A DNA stretch of 64,000 nt from Dehalogenimonas etheniformans (GTDB lineage Bacteria > Chloroflexota > Dehalococcoidia > Dehalococcoidales > Dehalococcoidaceae), in the NCBI RefSeq assembly GCF_014672715.2, contig NZ_CP058566.2, positions 1,178,001 to 1,242,000 on the forward strand. The letters run 5' to 3'. The first letter of the stretch is position 1. The number at the start of each line of letters is the position of its first letter. The notes beneath the pieces were generated by a model that saw only the letters and a list, made by a program, of their open reading frames with translations, searched no databases and was not told the DNA's origin. Made by a program: the position numbers and the translations under genes. This document shows, piece after piece, positions 44,014 to 53,089 of this stretch.

Positions 44014-45090
44014 TTACAATCGGGCTATTATAGCATCTGCCACCTGCGACGTCCCGACTGCCAAGCACTGTTTTTCCGGCGGTAAAAGATCATAGGTGAC
44101 GCTCGCACCATCGGCTATTACCGAGGCGATGGCTTTCTCCAACCGATCGGCAGCTGTAGGCTCATTCAGGTGACGCAACATCAGCACACCTGAGAGCATC
44201 ATGGCCATAGGGTTGACCTTGTTCATGCCTTTGTATTTGGGTGCGCTGCCATGGGTTGGCTCAAAGACAGCATATTGGTCGCCGATATTGCCGCCCGGCG
44301 CAACACCCAGACCGCCCACAAGCCCGGCGCAAAGATCAGACAAAATATCGCCGTAGAGGTTGGGACAGACAAGAACATCGAATTGCTGTGGGTTCTTGAC
44401 CAGTTGCATAGTCATGTTGTCCACGATGCGATCTTCGAACTCGATTTCTGGGTAAGAGGTAGCCACATCGCGGGCGACTGCCAGAAACAGGCCGTCGGAG
44501 AATTTCAAAATATTGGCCTTATGTACCGCCGTGACTTTCTTCCGTCCGTAACGCCGGGCATATTCGAAGGCGTACTTCACAATGCGGCGGGTGCCGGTTT
44601 CCGAAATCATCTTGATGGAAAAACCGGCATCCTCACGGATCAGTTTCTCTCCTTTGTCCTTGAGCATCTGCTTCAGCTTTTCAGCCCATTCGGTGCCGCG
44701 TTCGAATTCGATTCCAGCGTAAAGATCTTCCATATTTTCGCGGACAATGACTAAATCGACTTTATCATAGCGGGATGGGATCCCCTCGTAGCTCTTGCAC
44801 GGCCGTAAACAAGTGTAAAGATCAAGAGCCTTTCGAATGGCGACATTGACGCTGCGAAAACCGCTACCGACGGGGGTGGTGATGGGCCCTTTGATGGCCA
44901 CCTTGTTCTTTCTGATCGATTCAAGAACATTGTCAGGTAGGGGAGTCCCGTACTGAGCGATGACGTCGCTACCGGCGTGAACCACTTCCCAATGGAACTT
45001 GATTCCGGTGGCTTCCAGGACGCGCCGGGTGGCATCAGAGATTTCAGGACCGATGCCATCACCGGGAATTAGAGTTACATTATGAACCAT
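44014..45090 (-). CDS. NAD-type isocitrate (isopropylmalate-family) dehydrogenase
   Basis: A 358-residue beta-decarboxylating dehydrogenase: IPGDGIGPEI, VRENMEDLYAGIEF, catalytic VHKANILKFSDGLFL, YGDILSDLCAGLVGGLGVAPGGNIG and FEPTHGSAPKYKG with the NAD-specific pocket. Family membership also includes homoisocitrate and isopropylmalate dehydrogenase. Next to an aconitase-like two-subunit dehydratase and to mdh and fumarase, it is most likely isocitrate dehydrogenase for making 2-oxoglutarate. Substrate identity is inferred from neighbours. Confidence 0.87.
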   Translation of the reverse strand: MVHNVTLIPGDGIGPEISDATRRVLEATGIKFHWEVVHAGSDVIAQYGTPLPDNVLESIRKNKVAIKGPITTPVGSGFRSVNVAIRKALDLYTCLRPCKSYEGIPSRYDKVDLVIVRENMEDLYAGIEFERGTEWAEKLKQMLKDKGEKLIREDAGFSIKMISETGTRRIVKYAFEYARRYGRKKVTAVHKANILKFSDGLFLAVARDVATSYPEIEFEDRIVDNMTMQLVKNPQQFDVLVCPNLYGDILSDLCAGLVGGLGVAPGGNIGDQYAVFEPTHGSAPKYKGMNKVNPMAMMLSGVLMLRHLNEPTAADRLEKAIASVIADGASVTYDLLPPEKQCLAVGTSQVADAIIARL

Positions 45091-45152
45091 TGTGCTCCTT
45101 CAATTACTGCCGAAAATCGAGATTCTTGCCTGCTCTAATAATGACAGTTTGT

Positions 45153-45647
45153 TTAAATCTTAAAATCGCCGTGTTTTTTGATATAAGGCATCAAGCCGCC
45201 TTCGTTAAGGATGGATAACATGGCGTCCGGAATTTTACCGAATGTCAGCGTTTCCCCGTTTGTCCGGTCATGGATAGTGCCGCTGGTGAGATCTACATCG
45301 AGTTCGTCGCCATCGTTTATTCGATCGGTGTCGCAGATCAAAATCGGCAATCCGACGTTGATCGAATTGCGGAAAAAGATACGGGCAACCGACTTGGCGA
45401 GAACGGCAGAAACTCCTGCCATTTTAAGAATCACCGGTGCGTGTTCGCGACTTGAACCAAGACCGAAATTGCTGCCGCCAACAACGAAATCACCTGGCTT
45501 CACTCTCGCCGAAAAAGTTGGATCGGCATCCTCCATGACGTGCTTGGCGAGTTCCGGCAGATTGCTCCGCAGATGCACCAGGCGCCCGGGGGCGATTAAG
45601 TCAGTGGAAATATCATCGCCGAATTTGAAGGCTTTGCCCGTGAGCAT
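45153..45647 (-). CDS. Aconitase/isopropylmalate isomerase family, small subunit
   Basis: A 164-residue swivel-domain protein (MLTGKAFKFGDDISTDLI, GGSNFGLGSSREHAPVILK, IFFRNSINVGLPIL), the LeuD/homoaconitase small subunit fold. Works with the large subunit, encoded immediately upstream (start one base after its stop). Because the next gene is an isocitrate dehydrogenase and not leuB in a leucine operon, it more likely acts in citrate/isocitrate conversion; this is inference. Confidence 0.88.
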   Translation of the reverse strand: MLTGKAFKFGDDISTDLIAPGRLVHLRSNLPELAKHVMEDADPTFSARVKPGDFVVGGSNFGLGSSREHAPVILKMAGVSAVLAKSVARIFFRNSINVGLPILICDTDRINDGDELDVDLTSGTIHDRTNGETLTFGKIPDAMLSILNEGGLMPYIKKHGDFKI

Positions 45648-45648
45648 G

Positions 45649-46902
45649 TTATGCTACCTCCCGAGGATCGGTGATAACGCCGGTAATGGCGGAAGCGGCG
45701 GCTGTCGGTGTGCTTGAAAGGAAAATCAATCCTTCCGGATTGCCCATGCGCCCGAGAAAGTTGCGATTGGCGGTGGAAAGGCAGGTCTCTCCATCCCCGA
45801 GGACGCCCTGGTGGACGCCGAGACAACCCGCACAACCAGGCGGCAATATAAGGGCGCCTGCCTCTACCAGGTCCTGGATATATCCCATACGCATGCCTGC
45901 CAACATGATTTGGGGGGAAGCCGGGGCGACGAGAAGGCGGGTCGCCGGGTTGCGTCGTTTGCCGCGGAGGATGTCGGCTGCAAGTTTCAAGTCTTCCAGA
46001 CGGCCATTGGTGCACGTGCCTATGAAAACTTGATCCACCTTCGTCCCCTTAACCTCATCGATAATGGCTGTGTTGTCCACAGTGTGAGGTTTGGCAACCG
46101 TTGGTTCAAGTTTGGAGAGGTCTATTTCTATTAACCGCTCGTATGCCGCATCAGCATCGGCAAAAAGGAAGCGGTGATCTGCTTTGCGACCTTGTTGATT
46201 GAGATATTCGAGGGTGGCGTCATCCGATGGGAAAATGCCTACCTTAGCGCCAGCTTCGACGGCCATATTGGCGATAGTCAAACGGTCAGATACAGGTAGA
46301 GTACGCAAGCCTTCCCCACCGAACTCAAGAGCTTGATAGGTAGCACCGTCTGCACCGATACTGCCGATAAGATGGAGGATGACATCCTTGGCGGTCACGT
46401 ATTTTTGGAGCTTACCAGTAAGGCGGATGTAGAATGTTTCCGGAACGCGGAACCAGGTCTTTCCCAGGCCAAAAGCCGCGGCTACATCTGAAGATCCCAT
46501 GCCCGTAGCGAAAGCGCCAAGCCCGCCTGCGGTCACTGTGTGGGAGTCCGCGCCGACAATGACGTCACCCGGCCGTGCATACTTCTCTGCCATTATCTGG
46601 TGGCAGACACCCTCGCCAACATCAGACAACACTGCGCCGTAATCTTTGGCGAATTTGCGAAGAAAAGTATGGTCGCACGAAAGCTGTTTCTGCGGTGAGG
46701 GCGCGGCGTGATCGATGAACATTATGGTATGCGATGGATTGGCTAGCTTTGGTAGTCCTAGTCCGAGGAATTCGCGTACAGTAAGGGGGCCGGTCGTATC
46801 TTGCACCAACGCCCAATCTACCGGTGAGACGACGATGTCACCTGGTTTAACATCCTGTTTGGTTTTTTCGGAGAGTATTTTTTCTGCGAGTGTCTTACTC
46901 AT
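45649..46902 (-). CDS. Aconitase/isopropylmalate isomerase family, large subunit
   Basis: A 417-residue LeuC-type dehydratase with 4Fe-4S Cys in GTCTNGRLEDL and PGCAGCLG, and the substrate blocks GADSHTVTAGGLGAFATGMGS. In Dehalococcoidia this two-subunit family is used as aconitase; the adjacent IDH gene supports this here. Leucine synthesis (LeuCD) remains an alternative. ATG is 8 bases after an AGTATT stretch without a strong ribosome site. Confidence 0.88.
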   Translation of the reverse strand: MSKTLAEKILSEKTKQDVKPGDIVVSPVDWALVQDTTGPLTVREFLGLGLPKLANPSHTIMFIDHAAPSPQKQLSCDHTFLRKFAKDYGAVLSDVGEGVCHQIMAEKYARPGDVIVGADSHTVTAGGLGAFATGMGSSDVAAAFGLGKTWFRVPETFYIRLTGKLQKYVTAKDVILHLIGSIGADGATYQALEFGGEGLRTLPVSDRLTIANMAVEAGAKVGIFPSDDATLEYLNQQGRKADHRFLFADADAAYERLIEIDLSKLEPTVAKPHTVDNTAIIDEVKGTKVDQVFIGTCTNGRLEDLKLAADILRGKRRNPATRLLVAPASPQIMLAGMRMGYIQDLVEAGALILPPGCAGCLGVHQGVLGDGETCLSTANRNFLGRMGNPEGLIFLSSTPTAAASAITGVITDPREVA

Positions 46903-47021
46903 AAAACCTCAAATTCTAATATCGAAGCACGAAATCCGAAAATAATTTTAAAATTAAAGCACCAAGCTCAAAATGTCGCACTCTCTTAATTCCCGTCTCA
47001 TCGAGGGGTAGAAAACAGAAG

Positions 47022-49043
47022 TTAAGGAGCAATTATCGCAAGCACATCGTCGCGGGAGACACGATCACCGACGCCGAACTTGATCGCGGCAACGGTGCCG
47101 TCGGTCGTCGAAGGCAGATCAATGGCCATTTTCATCGCTTCAAGGACCACTACGGTGTCACCTGACTTAACCTTGTCCCCGACTTTGACTTCGTATCGGA
47201 GAATGACTCCGGGCATAGGGGCAAGCACATCTTCGCCGCAGGGTTCGGACCCAGCGGGAGGTAACTTTGCCTCGGTCTTGGCAATCGGTGCCTCGACCGG
47301 CCTGGGAGCTTCCGCAGGTTTGGCCTGTTCGATCGCCTTGGCGGCGACGGGTTTGATTTCAACTGGAGCAGGAGACAACGGCTTTGAGTCAAGTTGAGCA
47401 GCTGGTGTCGCGACAGAGGGCGGTGCGATATACGTAGCGGCCGGAGCAACAGAGGCGGTCGGTTCGACGCCAACGCAATAGACTTTACCATCCAGATGGA
47501 CATTGAAATGGCGAAGTCCACCTACGGGGGCAATTAGCGTGGCGGTCGGGACCGGGTTAACTTTTTCTGCTGACTTTTCCACCAACTTGCCAGACTTGGC
47601 TTTGGTAACAAGATCGTCTTCTCGTTTTACATCCTCGAGAGTTCTGGGTTTGGTATCGGCGGGTGGATTCTCCAGGCCGTATTTCCATTTGAGGAAACGG
47701 AGACCAACCTGCGGGTACAATGCATAGGTTAAAACGTCACCGATATCCCTGGCGATGCCTTTTGTGGCTTCCTTGGCAGCTTCGAGTTCAGGTTTGAGGA
47801 CATCGGCGGGACGAACGGTAATTGGCACCTCGCCGCGTTCGTAGCCTTTTAACGCCAATTTCTGGATCTCCGGTTCGACCGGCATCGGCGGCCGCCCGTA
47901 CAGGCCGTAAAAGTAGTCCTTGACCTGGGCGGAGATAACTTTGTATCGTCCGAAGAGAACGTTCTGCACCGCCTGGATTCCCACGATCTGGGACGTTGGA
48001 GTGACAAGCGGCGGGAAACCCATCTCCCTGCGAACGCGAGGTATTTCGTCATAGACCTCGTCGATGCGGTTGAGAGCTCCTGCTTCGCGGAGCTGGGAAA
48101 CAAGGTTAGAGATCATGCCGCCGGGTACCTGGTGTTCCAGCACCGCGGTGTCGATAACCGCCATTTTGGTTGTGTCCATAAAGTCACGATACTTCGGTGA
48201 GATAGTTTCGAAATAATCACCGATCTTGAGTAATTGATGAAGATCAAGACCGGTATCACGAGGAGTACCGGTCAAAGACACCACCATCGGCTCAACGGCG
48301 GGATGTGAGGTGCGTAACGCCCAGGGAGCAAGACAGGTATCCACGATATCAGCACCAGCTTCTACCGCTTTCAGCATGCTCATCGAGGCCATACCGGAGG
48401 TGTAGTGTGAATGGAACTGAATGGGAATCTTAATGGCTTTCTTCAAGGCTTTGACCAAGGTGTAGGCATCGTTTGGCGCGATGATACCCGCCATATCCTT
48501 GATGCAGAACGAGTCTGCGCCCATGTCCTCGAAGGTTTTGGCTTTTTCGACGTAGTATTCGAGGTTATAGACAGGACCACCCATAACCCGCTCGGTCAGC
48601 GAGTAGCTGATGGCGAGCTGCGCGTGCTTGCCTTTGGATTTGATCGCTTTAAGGGCCGTCTCGAAGTTTCTTTCATCATTTACAGCGTCAAAGACGCGAA
48701 AGATGTCGACGCCACAATCCGCGGCATGCCCTACAAAGGCTGTGACGACATCGTCGGCGTAATTGCGGTAGCCAACCAGGTTTTGCCCTCGGAGTAACAT
48801 CTGGAGGGGAGTTCTGGTTGCACGCTTTTTCATCTCGCGCAGGCGGTCCCAGGGGTCTTCATTCAGGAAACGGATCGGCACGTCAAAGGTGGCGCCGCCC
48901 CAAACTTCCATGGAATGAAAACCGACCTGATCCATGTCGCCGATGATTCCCAGAATGTCATCGGTTCGCATTCGGGTGGCGAGGAGTGACTGGTGGCCGT
49001 CGCGAAGAGTAAGATCAGTGATTTTCAGTGGCTGGACCGGCAT
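47022..49043 (-). CDS. pycB: Pyruvate carboxylase subunit B / oxaloacetate decarboxylase alpha family
   Basis: A 673-residue biotin-dependent carboxyltransferase. N-terminal HMG-CoA lyase-like barrel (ITDLTLRDGHQSLLATRMRT, FHSHYTSGMA), a PYC/OADA domain to about residue 460, a long Pro/Ala linker, and a C-terminal biotinyl domain with the biotin Lys638 in VVLEAMKMA. With a biotin carboxylase subunit encoded elsewhere it makes oxaloacetate from pyruvate, feeding mdh and the aconitase/IDH genes nearby. Start has GGGGGAG five bases upstream. A 53-residue gene ends 11 bases before it. Confidence 0.93.
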   Translation of the reverse strand: MPVQPLKITDLTLRDGHQSLLATRMRTDDILGIIGDMDQVGFHSMEVWGGATFDVPIRFLNEDPWDRLREMKKRATRTPLQMLLRGQNLVGYRNYADDVVTAFVGHAADCGVDIFRVFDAVNDERNFETALKAIKSKGKHAQLAISYSLTERVMGGPVYNLEYYVEKAKTFEDMGADSFCIKDMAGIIAPNDAYTLVKALKKAIKIPIQFHSHYTSGMASMSMLKAVEAGADIVDTCLAPWALRTSHPAVEPMVVSLTGTPRDTGLDLHQLLKIGDYFETISPKYRDFMDTTKMAVIDTAVLEHQVPGGMISNLVSQLREAGALNRIDEVYDEIPRVRREMGFPPLVTPTSQIVGIQAVQNVLFGRYKVISAQVKDYFYGLYGRPPMPVEPEIQKLALKGYERGEVPITVRPADVLKPELEAAKEATKGIARDIGDVLTYALYPQVGLRFLKWKYGLENPPADTKPRTLEDVKREDDLVTKAKSGKLVEKSAEKVNPVPTATLIAPVGGLRHFNVHLDGKVYCVGVEPTASVAPAATYIAPPSVATPAAQLDSKPLSPAPVEIKPVAAKAIEQAKPAEAPRPVEAPIAKTEAKLPPAGSEPCGEDVLAPMPGVILRYEVKVGDKVKSGDTVVVLEAMKMAIDLPSTTDGTVAAIKFGVGDRVSRDDVLAIIAP

Positions 49044-49054
49044 TTTCTCCCCCT

Positions 49055-49216
49055 TTAGACTGAAACCGTCGATTCAGTTTCAAGATACGAGGCAAGGGCG
49101 ACTGTAATGATCGCCCTGAGCCTGGTTTCGTCAAGAGTTGCTACGTTCATGCCTTCGGATTCCAGATAGGCAAGAACGGCAGCGCTTATTATAGCGATTT
49201 CGGAGTGATTCATCAT
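49055..49216 (-). CDS. Small 53-residue carboxylase-operon protein with internal repeat
   Basis: A short frame just upstream of pycB. Its two halves repeat each other: EIAIISAAVLAYLESEG and LRAIITVALASYLETES. Alanine-rich helices of this type recall the small epsilon or delta/gamma subunits of Na-linked methylmalonyl-CoA and oxaloacetate decarboxylases, which pair a carboxyltransferase with a biotin protein. Its position between the carboxyltransferase and pycB genes supports a small structural subunit. No strong ribosome site; ATG ATG doublet at the start. Confidence 0.6.
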   Translation of the reverse strand: MMNHSEIAIISAAVLAYLESEGMNVATLDETRLRAIITVALASYLETESTVSV

Positions 49217-49379
49217 CTTAATGTCAGAAAACACATACCCATGTTATTCTAGCTGAAAAGGGTATCGCGATTAAAGCACGAATGAAACGTTTTATGTCAG
49301 AATTCAAAAAGCCATCGATGGCTCGACGAGCTCACCCCGAGCGGCCTAAACACAACAGCTTCCTTAGATTTAGCCGGAA

Positions 49380-50927
49380 TTACAGGGGAATATTCCCGTG
49401 TTTTTTGGCCGGGTTCCTACCCCGCTTTCCGGCGAGGACCTTGAGCGCTTGGATCAAGCGCGGACGCGTCTCGGCTGGGACGATGACATCGTCTACGTAG
49501 CCGAGAGCCGCTGCCTGATAGGGGTTATCAAATTTCTCCCGGTACTTGGAGACGCAGCGCTGGCGTTCGGCTTCCGGTTCGGCGGACTCGGCGATCTTTT
49601 TACGGTGGATAACAGCCACGGCTCCCTCGGCACCCATGACGGCGATTTCGGCGCAAGGCCATGCCAGGTTGATATCGCCTCGTAAGTGACGTGAACTCAT
49701 GACGATATAAGCTCCGCCGTAGGCTTTCCGGGTGATGACAGTGATCTTGGGTACTGTCGCCTCGGCGTAAGCGAATATAAGCTTTGCGCCGTGGCGGATA
49801 ATGCCGCCGTGCTCCTGGTCAACGCCGGGCATGAAGCCGGGTACGTCGACAAAACTGACAAGCGGAATGTTGAATGCATCGCAAAAACGGACGAAACGAG
49901 CCGCTTTGACGGAGGCGTTAATATCAATGACGCCCGCCAGATAGTTCGGCTGTTGGGCGACGATGCCTACACTCTGACCGTCAACACGCGCAAAACCGAC
50001 GATCATATTGGGGGCAAAGGCAGCGTGCACTTCCATAAAATCGCCATTGTCGATGACTGCGGTGATGACCTTTTTCATGTCGTAGGCTTTTTTAGGATCA
50101 TCCGGCACGATGGTGTTTAGTGTCTCATCGTTCTGCGGGCCGTGAGTTTTCTTTGTCGCCACCCGGGGCGGGGCTTCTTTGAAGCTCGACGGGATAAAGG
50201 ATAACAGCCTCCGGACAGCTTCGTAGCAATCTACCTCGGAATTAAAAGTGAAATGGGAGACCCCGCTCTTCCGGGCATGGACATCTGCACCACCAAGAGC
50301 TTCATGGGTAACTTCTTCGCCGGTGACCGCTTTAACCACATCCGGACCGGTGATATACATCTGCCCCATGCCTTTAACCATAAAGACAAAATCGGTCAAA
50401 GCGGGGCCGTAAACGGCGCCGCCCGCCGATGGACCCACAATGATCGAGATCTGGGGTATCGACCCTGATGCTAACGCATTCAGGAGCAGAATATCGCCGA
50501 CGCCGCACAATGAGGCCACGCCTTCCTGAATCCGGGCACCGCCTGAATCATTAATCGCTATCAAAGGAGCGCCTTGATCGATGGCCATGTCAACAATCTG
50601 GCGGACCTTCTGGCCAACGACTTCGGAAATGGATCCGCCGAGTACCGTAAAATCCTGAGAATACAGGAAAACCTTCCGTCCGCCGATTGTGCCTGAACCG
50701 GTAACGACGGCATCTCCCGAATGGACAGTATCAGCTAATCCAAAATCCGTAGATCGATGCGAGCAAAACGCTGATAACTCGGTGAAGGAACCGGGATCGA
50801 GTAATTTTTCGATACGCTCACGCGCCGTCAACTTGCCGCGGGCGTGCTGCGCTTTTACCCTCGCCTCGCCACCACCCTCGGCAATTTCTTTCTTTTTAGC
50901 TTCGAGTTCGGTCAATTTATCATTCAT
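49380..50927 (-). CDS. Acyl-CoA carboxylase carboxyltransferase subunit (PccB/MmdA family)
   Basis: About 515 residues of the crotonase-like carboxyltransferase family: HARGKLTARERIEKLLDPGSF, GGARIQEGVASLCG, GPSAGGAVYGPALTDF, ITRKAYGGAYIVMSSR and the acyl-CoA/biotin pocket in VPGFMPGVDQEHGGIIRHGAK. It moves a carboxyl group between biotin and propionyl- or acetyl-CoA. With pycB and the 53-residue gene it forms a group resembling transcarboxylase or a decarboxylase complex. Start MNDKLTEL at 50927; upstream in-frame ATG also possible. Confidence 0.9.
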   Translation of the reverse strand: MNDKLTELEAKKKEIAEGGGEARVKAQHARGKLTARERIEKLLDPGSFTELSAFCSHRSTDFGLADTVHSGDAVVTGSGTIGGRKVFLYSQDFTVLGGSISEVVGQKVRQIVDMAIDQGAPLIAINDSGGARIQEGVASLCGVGDILLLNALASGSIPQISIIVGPSAGGAVYGPALTDFVFMVKGMGQMYITGPDVVKAVTGEEVTHEALGGADVHARKSGVSHFTFNSEVDCYEAVRRLLSFIPSSFKEAPPRVATKKTHGPQNDETLNTIVPDDPKKAYDMKKVITAVIDNGDFMEVHAAFAPNMIVGFARVDGQSVGIVAQQPNYLAGVIDINASVKAARFVRFCDAFNIPLVSFVDVPGFMPGVDQEHGGIIRHGAKLIFAYAEATVPKITVITRKAYGGAYIVMSSRHLRGDINLAWPCAEIAVMGAEGAVAVIHRKKIAESAEPEAERQRCVSKYREKFDNPYQAAALGYVDDVIVPAETRPRLIQALKVLAGKRGRNPAKKHGNIPL

Positions 50928-50987
50928 TGAACAACCATTCACCCAAACCAGAATGTCGCTATCTTAGCACAAGGGTTGGGGATGGGC

Positions 50988-51018
50988 AAACAAAAAACGA
51001 CCGCGATCGCGGTCGTTT
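50988..51018 (-). terminator. Rho-independent terminator for the Cys-rich gene
   Basis: A 24-base perfect palindrome AAACGACCGCGA / TCGCGGTCGTTT followed on the minus strand by a T-run (TTTTTTGTTTG). It lies 60 bases after the stop of the 60-residue Cys-rich gene and before the carboxyltransferase promoter region. Confidence 0.9.
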
Positions 51019-51077
51019 GGCGACTTGTTCAAGTTCAGGTTTGGAAGAGGTATTTTACTTCGGCGAAGTTCCTGTCA

Positions 51078-51260
51078 TCAGGCAGCAACAGTGGGCACGT
51101 GCTCTTGCTCCAGTACCAGTTTCCCCGTTTGCTTGATCTCTTTCACACTCTGGATATAAGGACAGTAACCGTCATCGAAAAAGGTGCAACGATTGGAGTA
51201 ACCGGAATAATGGCAGAGACCGCAGTGCTGGGTGGCGACATTGAAATTAGATTGCTTCAT
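51078..51260 (-). CDS. Small Cys-rich protein, 60 residues, under a repeated operator
   Basis: A short protein with four cysteines in CGLC, C25 and C33 (QHCGLCHYSGYSNRCTFF, then YCPYIQ), spaced like a metal- or Fe-S-binding knuckle. The CGGAGG ribosome site lies 9 bases before the ATG and the gene is framed by a consensus promoter with three operator copies upstream and a perfect terminator downstream, so it is a self-contained, tightly regulated unit. Not recognised; metal, redox or stress sensing are possible roles. Confidence 0.75.
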   Translation of the reverse strand: MKQSNFNVATQHCGLCHYSGYSNRCTFFDDGYCPYIQSVKEIKQTGKLVLEQEHVPTVAA

Positions 51261-51323
51261 CTGACCGTGCCTCCGATTTCTTTCCCCCTCCAGCCACGGT
51301 ACAATCTGGTATTGTACTGTAGG

Positions 51324-51396
51324 ACTAGTACCAGTCTGAGGAAGTGAGCTGATTATATAGTCCTGAACTAGTACCTGTCAATAGGTACTAGTACCT
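51324..51396 (-). promoter_or_regulatory. Consensus promoter with three ACTAGTACC operator copies
   Basis: Minus-strand TTGACA (51381-51376), 18-base spacer, TATAAT (51357-51352). ACTAGTACC occurs at 51324, 51367 and 51387 (the last two exactly 20 bases apart), and the copy at 51383-51396 is a full 14-base palindrome AGGTACTAGTACCT. One copy lies in the spacer, one overlaps the -35 edge and one lies downstream of the start point: a classic repressor layout. The regulator is not known. Confidence 0.75.
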
Positions 51397-51507
51397 ACTA
51401 ATGAATATTTTTGGTACTCGTTTTGAAATAAGGGATTACAATAATTCAAAGAGTGAATTCCCATCTGATTGGGAAAAGAAGATAAACTTTATCAGAATGC
51501 CTGTCGG

Positions 51508-52854
51508 CTACTCGCGGATTTTTTCTTCGCGCTCCGGGAACCAGTTCTTAAGCCTGGCTGCGATGATCTTCTCCTGCCCGATATCCGTCGGAAAGTAAAA
51601 GCGTTTGTTTTTGAGCGAATCCGGCAGGTTCTGCTGCTTCACAAAGCCGCCGGGGAAGTCATGGGCATACTTGTAGCCCTTACCGTAACCCAGGTCCTTC
51701 ATCAGTCCCGTTGGAGCGTTGCGAAGGTGGAGAGGCACCGGTTCGATGGGATTTTTGGATATGGTTTCTTGCACTCGCTTATAAGCGGTGTAAAGCGAGT
51801 TACTCTTGGGAGCCGTGGCCAGGTATACTACACACTGCGCAAGCGCCACGTTACACTCCGGCATACCTACAAAATGAACCGCCTGCTGAGCTGCAATCGC
51901 AATCACCAATGCTTGCGGATCGGCCATCCCTATGTCCTCTGAAGCAAATCGGATCAAACGGCGAACGACGAACAGCGGGTCTTCGCCAGCCTCCAGCATC
52001 CGGCCCAACCAATAAAGAGAGGCATCCGGATCGGAGCCGCGAAGTGATTTATGTAAAGCCGAGATAATATCGTAATGCTGCTCCCCTGCCCGATCATACA
52101 GGAGTGTCTTGGCTTGGGCGGCGTCCTCGACGGCTTCGACAGAGACGTTGCGCTTGCCGGCTTTGTCCGGCGGCGTGGTGCGGGCGGCGAGTTCCAAAAT
52201 ATTGAGGGCAATGCGAGCGTCACCGCTGGCGAGGTTAACGATCTGGGCGGCCGCCTCATCTGACAAAATGACGTTGGATGTGCCTATGCCGCGTTCTGTG
52301 TCAGAAATCGCACGATCGAGGATCGTCCGCATCTGTTCGCCGGTCAAACCCTTAAGGACATAGGTACGCGCTCTCGACAATAACGGAGAGATGACCTCAA
52401 ACGATGGATTCTCCGTCGTCGCGCCGATGAGAGTCACAGTGCCGTCTTCAACATAGGGCAAAATGGTATCTTGTTGACCCTTATTAAAGCGGTGGATCTC
52501 ATCAATAAAGAGAATGGTTTTTTGGTTCTGCCCCAGCCGCCTCTGCTTTGCTTCCTCTATTATCTTGCGTAAGTCAGCGACGCCTGCCGAAACTGCGCTC
52601 ACCTGGGCAAAATAGGCCTGGTTTGCCTTGGCCATGAGGTGCGCCAGGGTCGTCTTGCCGGAACCCGGCGGACCCCAAAGTATGATCGATGGCAGTTCCC
52701 CGGCGTCGATCGCCCGTCGCAAGGCACGGCCCTCCCCAACGAGATGCTCTTGCCCAACGTAATCAGCCAGGGTCTGCGGACGCATCCGGGCTGCCAGCGG
52801 CGCCGTTACGTCTCTCAGTTTTTCAAAATGTGCTTCGAACATGTCCTGGGGCAT
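51508..52854 (-). CDS. rarA: Replication-associated recombination protein RarA (MgsA)
   Basis: AAA+ ATPase acting at stalled replication forks. 448 residues: MRPQTLADYVGQEHLVG, Walker A WGPPGSGKTTLA, Walker B ILFIDEIHRFNKGQQD, sensor GATTENPSFEV and the C-terminal tetramer domain (SLYTAYKRVQETI, PVPLHLRNAPT). ATG at 52854 or 52842. The gene ends close to the operator region of the Cys-rich gene, not overlapping it. Confidence 0.95.
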   Translation of the reverse strand: MPQDMFEAHFEKLRDVTAPLAARMRPQTLADYVGQEHLVGEGRALRRAIDAGELPSIILWGPPGSGKTTLAHLMAKANQAYFAQVSAVSAGVADLRKIIEEAKQRRLGQNQKTILFIDEIHRFNKGQQDTILPYVEDGTVTLIGATTENPSFEVISPLLSRARTYVLKGLTGEQMRTILDRAISDTERGIGTSNVILSDEAAAQIVNLASGDARIALNILELAARTTPPDKAGKRNVSVEAVEDAAQAKTLLYDRAGEQHYDIISALHKSLRGSDPDASLYWLGRMLEAGEDPLFVVRRLIRFASEDIGMADPQALVIAIAAQQAVHFVGMPECNVALAQCVVYLATAPKSNSLYTAYKRVQETISKNPIEPVPLHLRNAPTGLMKDLGYGKGYKYAHDFPGGFVKQQNLPDSLKNKRFYFPTDIGQEKIIAARLKNWFPEREEKIRE

Positions 52855-53089
52855 TTTTCAGCCTCTCGTGGAGAATCTCTATCACCGTATCGGGATGGTA
52901 GGTTGAAAAAATGGTAATGCCCGTGGCGTCTGTTTTCCAACTTAAGATTAATCTCACCTTTGCCAACCATCGTACTGTGCGACGACCGGTATTACCCTTA
53001 AAGATTCCATCAATTCGTTCAAGGTAAACGGAATATAGGAGGGCCGCCGAATCCGCCAGGCCACTGACGATCCCAGTCGATTTTGACAA
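52823..53089 (-). pseudogene. Possible partial PH-like paralogue
   Basis: The frame between the 206-residue gene and rarA has coding character at its end (VRLILSWKTDATGITIF, HPDTVIEILHERLKNA), which matches the closing segment of the 206-residue gene (HLDELMNLIKERSRN). No usable start is seen (a TTG at 53089 has a ribosome site placed too close). It is probably a 5'-truncated duplicate, but a real short gene cannot be excluded. Confidence 0.35.
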
